DNA from: CAYJXJ01 sp964374095
Lineage (GTDB): Bacteria > Elusimicrobiota > Elusimicrobia > UBA1565 > UBA9628
DNA: 13,702 nt
Direction: 5' to 3'
Assembly (NCBI GenBank): GCA_964374095.1
Contig: CAYJXJ010000126.1
Span: forward strand, 1 to 13,702
In this document: positions 1-4,055 of the stretch, piece after piece
Layout: each line of letters opens with the position of its first letter
Numbering within the stretch: position 1 is the stretch's first letter
The notes under the pieces: generated by a model
Told to the model about the DNA's origin: nothing
What the model saw: only the letters and a program-made list of their open reading frames with translations
Database searches by the model: none
Made by a program: the position numbers and the translations under genes

Positions 1-132
1 GGCGGCCCCGCCGGGCCTGGAAATATTCCGCCGTGAGAAATACGGCGACAGCGCTATCACCTTATTAAGAGGGTTCACATCCCAAAATCTGACAAATCCG
101 GTGACTTTGTCAGATGTTGGTATGTGACCCCA
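1..132. other. Left-edge intergenic stretch, no confident gene
   Basis: No convincing coding region is visible. A plus-strand frame open from base 1 stops at a TGA at 34-36 and could be the tail of a gene beyond the edge. A minus-strand GTG at 60 opens a frame running off the edge, but it is too short to identify. A small hairpin, GCCGT/ACGGC, lies at 30-46. The main structure is the long inverted repeat at 71-131, listed separately. Confidence 0.4.
71..131. repeat. Long imperfect inverted repeat after the diguanylate cyclase gene
   Basis: Positions 71-96 pair with 106-131 across a 9-nt loop (97-105), with 23 of 26 positions complementary. The inner 10 bp (ATCTGACAAA at 87-96 with TTTGTCAGAT at 106-115) are perfect. 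It begins one base past the stop codon of the minus-strand diguanylate cyclase gene, so it would fold in the 3' end of that mRNA. No U-tract follows on the minus strand, so it is not a canonical intrinsic terminator. It could be a 3' processing or stability hairpin, a protein-binding palindrome, or a small palindromic repeat element. Confidence 0.7.
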
Positions 133-978
133 TTACTCGGGCCGGTGGTGGTGGTGGTGGGCGCCCCGGGATGGGGCGTTGACGCGGTTCTTGCCCGCGT
201 GCTTTGCGTGGTAGAGATTCGTGTCGGCCCGGGTGAGCAGCTCCTGGGGGCCTCCCGCGACCTGGGTCGGGAAGGTCGCGGCGCCGATGGAAACGGTGGC
301 GAGGTGGCCGTGTTCGGCCACGGCCTCGCAGACCCGGCGGGCCACGACGATGGCGGTGTCGTTGTCGGCGCCCGGCATGATCACCAGGAACTCGTCGCCG
401 CCGTAGCGGCCGATGATGTCCTCGGAGCGGACGTTGGCCCGGATGATCTCGGCGGTCTCCTTGAGCACGCGATCGCCGAAGAGGTGGCCGTGCGTGTCGT
501 TGATGTTCTTGAAATCGTCCACGTCCAGGATGAGGACGGAAAGGGGGGCGTCGTTGGTCAGGGCCTGCTGGATCTCGATCTCGAGTATCTCATGCAGGTA
601 GCCGTGGGTGTAGGTGCCGGTCAGGCTGTCGGTGACGGACTTGACCTGCAGTTCCTCGACGCGGGACTCCAAGGTCTTGTTCGACAGCTTCTGCCGCTCG
701 CTGCGCCGGCCGATGGTATAGCCGAACACCATGAAGGAGAGGACCGTGCCGACGCCCATGTAGGCGTAGAACATGTAGTTGTAGTCCAGTTCGGAGCGGA
801 CCCAGAGGGCTTTGAGGATGGGGTCGGCGAGCCAGTAGCGCATGAGAAACGCCCCGACCGGGGAGCCCAGGCCCAGGAAGAATCCCACGAGCGGGTAGAG
901 GACATGGTGCGGCAACCTCCTCCAAGCGGGAGGCAGGTCGTCGCGGTCGGAGCGGCGGCGGCGCTGGTAGGCGGCCAT
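133..978 (-). CDS. Membrane-anchored GGDEF diguanylate cyclase
   Basis: A 281-residue protein predicted to make cyclic di-GMP from two GTP at the inner membrane. It has a basic N-terminus, two hydrophobic segments at about residues 24-50 and 67-90 with only a short segment between them, a short coiled coil at about 95-115, then a GGDEF domain at about 116-265. The signature is intact (RYGGDEF, GGDEF at 193-197). An RxxD inhibitory site (RSED, 184-187) sits exactly five residues before it, so product feedback inhibition is expected. There is no obvious sensor domain beyond the membrane pair. The protein ends in five consecutive histidines followed by RPE, encoded by a GGT repeat on the plus strand (144-158). 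The ATG at 978 has only a weak upstream AGAG. An extended -10 lies about 60 nt upstream, so the gene can be transcribed separately from the barrel gene 83 bp upstream. Confidence 0.93.
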   Translation of the reverse strand: MAAYQRRRRSDRDDLPPAWRRLPHHVLYPLVGFFLGLGSPVGAFLMRYWLADPILKALWVRSELDYNYMFYAYMGVGTVLSFMVFGYTIGRRSERQKLSNKTLESRVEELQVKSVTDSLTGTYTHGYLHEILEIEIQQALTNDAPLSVLILDVDDFKNINDTHGHLFGDRVLKETAEIIRANVRSEDIIGRYGGDEFLVIMPGADNDTAIVVARRVCEAVAEHGHLATVSIGAATFPTQVAGGPQELLTRADTNLYHAKHAGKNRVNAPSRGAHHHHHRPE

Positions 979-1037
979 CTCTGAAATGGAAAATCCCGGC
1001 CTGACGACAAGGGCCGACTATTAGGGATTGTTTATTG

Positions 1038-1046
1038 ATTATATCA
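1038..1046 (-). promoter_or_regulatory. Extended -10 promoter for the diguanylate cyclase gene
   Basis: On the minus strand the sequence reads TGATATAAT, a perfect TGn extended -10, inside an unusually AT-rich patch (1021-1057) of a GC-rich region. A weak -35 candidate (TTCTGA, 1067-1062) lies 18 bp upstream. Transcription from here would give a leader of about 50 nt containing a small CGGCC/GGCCG hairpin before the ATG at 978. Confidence 0.65.
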
Positions 1047-1061
1047 TAATTTCCAAAGGAA

Positions 1062-2294
1062 TCAGAACCGGACCAGGGCCCGGACGTTGCCGCCGTCCCA
1101 GGGATGGCCCCAATCATCAAGGTCCCAGTTCGCGTAAATCCCGACCCTGCCGGGCGCGAATGTGAAGTCGAGGCCGGTCCCGAGCTTGGCTTCGGCCACG
1201 ATGTCGAAGATGGAGGGGATCAGGTGGGCCGGGTAGCGCTTGCGCATCTCTCCCAAGGACAAGAAAGTCCCGACCTCGGTAGTGACTAGGTCCGAGAGGC
1301 GCCGACGCCACCGCGCGTAGGGTTGCGACTCCCAACGGCGGTACATGATGCCGGCTCCGGAGTCGCGCGGGTTGTCGGCGCGCGCCCAGCGCAGCACGAG
1401 GCCATGACCGGCTTCGAGGCGGTCCCGCGCGCTCAACGGACCTTCGGCACCCAGCATCAGGCGATGGGTCCGGCGGCGGTAGTCAAGGGATTTCAGCGCC
1501 GGATCGGGGTCGAAGATGTCGCCTTCATGGTGGTACTCAAAGGCGTATTCGCCGAAGCCCTGCCAACCGGCCAGATTCATGCGGGCTTCGGCGAAGGCGG
1601 AGGTCCGGCGGTAGGCGTAGGAGCGCCCGTCCGCCGGGATCTCGCGCCGCAAGGGATGGTCGAGCTCCAGACCGGCGCGCACGCGGGCGTTTCCGGCGGG
1701 GAAACTCGCGGCGAACTCATCGGTCGCGGGCTCTCGCGCGTAGCGTTGGGCCGTCACGCCGCGCCGGTTCAAGCTGAAATCAACGAAGGTCCTCCGGGCG
1801 CTCAACTCGACGGCGGCGCGAGGCTTCCAGGCCAGGCCCAGGCCGAAGTCGGAGTCCTCCTTGTTGAAGGTGGGCTCGCCGAAGGCGGCGATGGAGAGCC
1901 CGGCGGGCAGGCGCTGCTCGAACTCGAGTTGGGAGTGCATTTCGTCGACCTCCTTATCGGAGCGCTGCCAGAATCGGAACTTGAAATCGAGGCTCTCGAG
2001 CAGGCGCTGCCTCAGCCGCAGATCCTGGTCCAGAAGCATATCGCAGCAGTCCAGGCTGGCTCCGTTGGCGCGGTAGGTCAAGGTCGAGGCGCGCCACTCC
2101 CGGTCCCATTCCGCGGGAACCGAGAAGCCCAGCCGGTCGGCGAAATACTCCGAGTCGAGCAGGGGCTCCGTGTCGAGCCGGTCCATCTGGGACTTGACGA
2201 AAAGGGCCCGGACCGGGGCGGCCAATCCGACCGCCAGGGCCAGGGCGGCGAGAGGACCCGTCAGCCCGGAAGTTCGCCGGGGTTGGCGGACCAC
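1062..2294 (-). CDS. Predicted outer-membrane beta-barrel protein, unknown function
   Basis: A 410-residue protein I cannot assign to a named family. Residues 1-30 look like a Sec signal peptide: arginines, then a hydrophobic LAALALAVGLAAP core, then a VRA cleavage site. The mature chain has many alternating amphipathic strands (for example SLDFKFRFWQ, AFAEARMNLAGWQGFGEYAFEYHH, GTGLDFTFAPGRVGIYANW). It ends in VRALVRF, and a terminal phenylalanine is the usual outer-membrane assembly signal. Two adjacent cysteines lie at 83-84. The GTG start at 2294 overlaps the end of sixA by 34 bp and lacks a Shine-Dalgarno sequence, so translational coupling to sixA is likely. No better start is available, because the next ATG (residue 37) would remove the signal peptide. 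A roughly 400-residue outer-membrane barrel is confident from composition. Its cargo or role is not visible. Confidence 0.75.
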   Translation of the reverse strand: MVRQPRRTSGLTGPLAALALAVGLAAPVRALFVKSQMDRLDTEPLLDSEYFADRLGFSVPAEWDREWRASTLTYRANGASLDCCDMLLDQDLRLRQRLLESLDFKFRFWQRSDKEVDEMHSQLEFEQRLPAGLSIAAFGEPTFNKEDSDFGLGLAWKPRAAVELSARRTFVDFSLNRRGVTAQRYAREPATDEFAASFPAGNARVRAGLELDHPLRREIPADGRSYAYRRTSAFAEARMNLAGWQGFGEYAFEYHHEGDIFDPDPALKSLDYRRRTHRLMLGAEGPLSARDRLEAGHGLVLRWARADNPRDSGAGIMYRRWESQPYARWRRRLSDLVTTEVGTFLSLGEMRKRYPAHLIPSIFDIVAEAKLGTGLDFTFAPGRVGIYANWDLDDWGHPWDGGNVRALVRF

Positions 2295-2734
2295 AGGGCG
2301 ATTACGTCCTTGCCGTCAAGCTCGAGGGCGATGACCCCGCCCGGCGCCAGGCTGAATTGGCGCCCGGTCAGGTGGTAGGCGAACTCCCCCAACTGAGGCT
2401 GATGGCCGACGACGAGGAGCTCCGCGAGCCCGGCGGCGCGCTCGCGCAGGCTGGCTTCCAGGTCGGCGGGGCCAAGCACGTTGGCCAGGCCGCTGCGGGC
2501 CTCGATGGGAGGGTGGGAGGCCAGCGCGGCCGAGACTTCCTCAGCGGTCTCCCGCGCGCGGCGCAAGGGGCTGTGCAGGATCAGGATGGGCTTGCCTCCC
2601 TGGGCCTCGAGATGGCGCGCCGAGCGGCGCACCTCCTCGCGCCCCTGTTTCGAGAGGGGGCGCGCGGCGTCCCCGGGGACCTTGGCTTCCTGCGGGGACG
2701 GGGAGTGGCCGTGGCGCAGGAGATAGAGCTTCAC
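2261..2734 (-). CDS. sixA: SixA-like phosphohistidine phosphatase
   Basis: A 157-residue member of the histidine phosphatase (phosphoglycerate mutase-like) superfamily, matching the short SixA group in length. The catalytic RHG motif is at 7-9 (LLRHGHS), the substrate-pocket segment HSPLRRARET at 54-63, and the second catalytic histidine in VVGHQPQL (H111). SixA proteins dephosphorylate phosphohistidine on signalling or phosphotransferase-system proteins in the cytoplasm. The substrate here is unknown. The start is GTG at 2734, the only possible start because an in-frame TAG lies 9 nt upstream. There is no Shine-Dalgarno sequence. A TAGTCT element 6 nt before the GTG could make the message leaderless. 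It lies between the SIS gene and the barrel gene on the same strand. A more general small-molecule histidine phosphatase cannot be excluded. Confidence 0.88.
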   Translation of the reverse strand: MKLYLLRHGHSPSPQEAKVPGDAARPLSKQGREEVRRSARHLEAQGGKPILILHSPLRRARETAEEVSAALASHPPIEARSGLANVLGPADLEASLRERAAGLAELLVVGHQPQLGEFAYHLTGRQFSLAPGGVIALELDGKDVIALWSANPGELPG

Positions 2735-2901
2735 GCCACTAGACTACAATGTGCGGCGCGTCCGGTTCAACGGGTATGGCGGCGCTATGACCCGGGGGGA
2801 CGCCGGCGAGGATTTCGACCGGGAGATCCTGGCGAGCCATTTCCGCCGGGCCCGGGATTCGCCGGAGGGCGTCGCGCCGCGGATCGCGACGGGCCCCATC
2901 T
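2735..2901. other. 167-bp gap between the SIS and sixA genes with two weak small-ORF candidates
   Basis: Two competing readings are open and neither is convincing. On the minus strand a 51-codon frame begins with ATG at 2899, just 2 nt after the SIS stop codon, and ends at 2744. The spacing is operon-like, but the product is a low-information R/S/P-rich peptide. On the plus strand a frame from GTG 2751 or ATG 2787 gives a more protein-like sequence (GEDFDREILASHFRRA), but it runs into the antisense of the SIS gene and ends in an arginine-rich tail at 3008. A plus-strand TACAAT lies at 2745-2750. I recognise no family in either. Confidence 0.25.
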
Positions 2902-3930
2902 TCAGCGCGTGCGCGTCACCTTGGACAACCCGGCCGGGGCGTCGGGGTCGAGGCCGACGCCGAGGGCCAGGCGAAAGGCCAGCAGGTGGCCGGCGGCGGA
3001 TAGAGTGAGGGGGGAGAGCCAATCGGGCCCCGTGTCGGCGAGGACCGTCGTGGCCACCCCGAACCGCGAAAGCCGCTTCCGGGCCTCGGCCAGGGAGGCC
3101 GCCCCGGGTCCGGGGGTCTCGAGCAGCACCGCGGCCAGGTCGTTCCGGGGTGGCCGCGCCAGCATGCCCACGTGTCCATGCAGGAAGTCGGCGGCGGAGA
3201 GTCCCTCGGCGAAGACCCCGGCCGCCTCCTTGAGCTTGAGCGCGGTCTCGAGCGCCGCCGGGTAGGAGAACCCGCGTCCCAGAACCACGCAGCGGCGGAC
3301 GTCCTCGAGCCGCCGCGCCGCGGCCGCGATCTCGGGCTCCCTCATCATGATCCCGGAGAGGTCCTCGGGAGCGCGCTCCAGGCGCCGCCGCAGGGCGCGG
3401 CCTCGTTCTTGCGGCGCCAACGCCGCGGCGAGGAGGTAGAGGGCGGCGAGTTGGGCCGCGTAGGTTTTGGTCGCGCAAACGCTGCGCTCCGGTCCCGCGT
3501 GGCACGCGAGGACGTCATGGGCCTGCCGTGCCAACGGCGAGCCGGGGTCGTTGGTCACCGCGACCGTCAGGGCGCCGGAGCGGCGGGCTCGCCGGAGGTA
3601 CTCGACCACGTCCGGCGAGCGCCCCGACTGGCTGATCCCCACCACGAGCGCCCCGCGCAGGGCGAGGTCGCGCCGGTAGAGCGAGGCCAGCGAGGTCGCG
3701 GCCAAGGCCGAGGGCAGGCCCGCGGCCCACTCGAAGAGGTACTTGCCGACGATGGCCGCGTGGTCGGAACTGCCGCGCGCGGCGAGGACCGCGAGCCTCG
3801 CGCCGCCCCGGCGGGCCTTGGCCGCGACGGCCGCGGCCGCGCGCATTTCGCGGTCCAGGACGCGCGCGACGGCGTGGGGCTCCTCAAGAATCTCGGCGCG
3901 CATCCAGGCGCCGGGGGGTCGGATGGGCAT
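2902..3930 (-). CDS. SIS-domain sugar-phosphate isomerase/deaminase (GlmS C-terminal or NagB-II/AgaS type)
   Basis: A 342-residue protein of two SIS domains with no glutaminase domain, so it resembles the isomerase half of GlmS and stand-alone amino-sugar deaminases (NagB-II, AgaS). Visible motifs are RGSSDHAA (52-59), the phosphosugar-binding GISQSGRSPDVV (98-109), the ERSVCATKTYAAQ segment (148-160), ETALKLKE (228-235, the catalytic glutamate region), DFLHGHVGML (248-257), and the C-terminal DPDAPAGLSKVTR (328-340). The likely reaction is interconversion of glucosamine-6-phosphate and fructose-6-phosphate with ammonia, or deamination of a related amino-sugar phosphate, in the cytoplasm. The start is chosen at ATG 3930, with TACAAT 8 nt upstream. 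ATG 3903 (MRAEILEEP) is an equally plausible family-like start. The frame is open much further upstream, but that part would overlap the divergent kinase gene and looks non-coding. Without the ammonia-channelling glutaminase domain, deaminase activity is the better guess. Confidence 0.85.
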   Translation of the reverse strand: MPIRPPGAWMRAEILEEPHAVARVLDREMRAAAAVAAKARRGGARLAVLAARGSSDHAAIVGKYLFEWAAGLPSALAATSLASLYRRDLALRGALVVGISQSGRSPDVVEYLRRARRSGALTVAVTNDPGSPLARQAHDVLACHAGPERSVCATKTYAAQLAALYLLAAALAPQERGRALRRRLERAPEDLSGIMMREPEIAAAARRLEDVRRCVVLGRGFSYPAALETALKLKEAAGVFAEGLSAADFLHGHVGMLARPPRNDLAAVLLETPGPGAASLAEARKRLSRFGVATTVLADTGPDWLSPLTLSAAGHLLAFRLALGVGLDPDAPAGLSKVTRTR

Positions 3931-3938
3931 GCGACCGG

Positions 3939-3944
3939 ATTGTA
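3939..3944 (-). promoter_or_regulatory. -10 element (TACAAT) of the SIS gene
   Basis: On the minus strand TACAAT is followed by 8 nt and the ATG at 3930. This spacing implies transcription starting at or within a base or two of the start codon. No good -35 and no TGn extension are visible. Confidence 0.4.
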
Positions 3945-3968
3945 TGAATTCCGAAATGAAGAATTCAT
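3944..3968. promoter_or_regulatory. Perfect inverted repeat in the SIS/kinase divergent region, candidate operator
   Basis: ATGAATTC (3944-3951) and GAATTCAT (3961-3968) form a perfect 8-bp inverted repeat with a 9-bp spacer. The centre-to-centre distance is 17 bp, and each half contains the palindrome GAATTC. It overlaps the predicted -10 of the SIS gene and lies in the AT-rich island between two divergent genes, where a repressor site would be expected. The binding protein is unknown. Confidence 0.4.
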
Positions 3969-4013
3969 GGGGAAAACGCCGACCCGCAATGCCCAGGGCG
4001 CGCGAGGAAGTTG

Positions 4014-4019
4014 TACAAT
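4014..4019 (+). promoter_or_regulatory. Candidate -10 (TACAAT) for the WD40 kinase gene
   Basis: TACAAT lies 36 nt before the ATG at 4056. There is no recognisable -35 and no TGn extension, so support is limited to the -10 match and its position in the intergenic region. Confidence 0.3.
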
Positions 4020-4055
4020 CCTTCCCGGGCGGGACCTGCAAAACTCCGACCACGA

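Noticed and set aside
979..1030. Possible cyclic di-GMP riboswitch in the diguanylate cyclase leader
   Set aside because: The leader is only about 50 nt with one 5-bp hairpin. It is too short and lacks the conserved core of GEMM-type riboswitches.
1323..2378. A 351-codon plus-strand frame opposite the barrel and sixA genes
   Set aside because: The minus strand shows a signal peptide, barrel strands, a terminal Phe and SixA motifs. The plus frame shows none and spans two real genes.
4011..4055. TTG start at 4011 extending the WD40 kinase by 15 residues
   Set aside because: It lies immediately after a GAGGAAG with spacing too short for a ribosome site, overlaps the candidate -10, and would bury the signal peptide that begins at ATG 4056.
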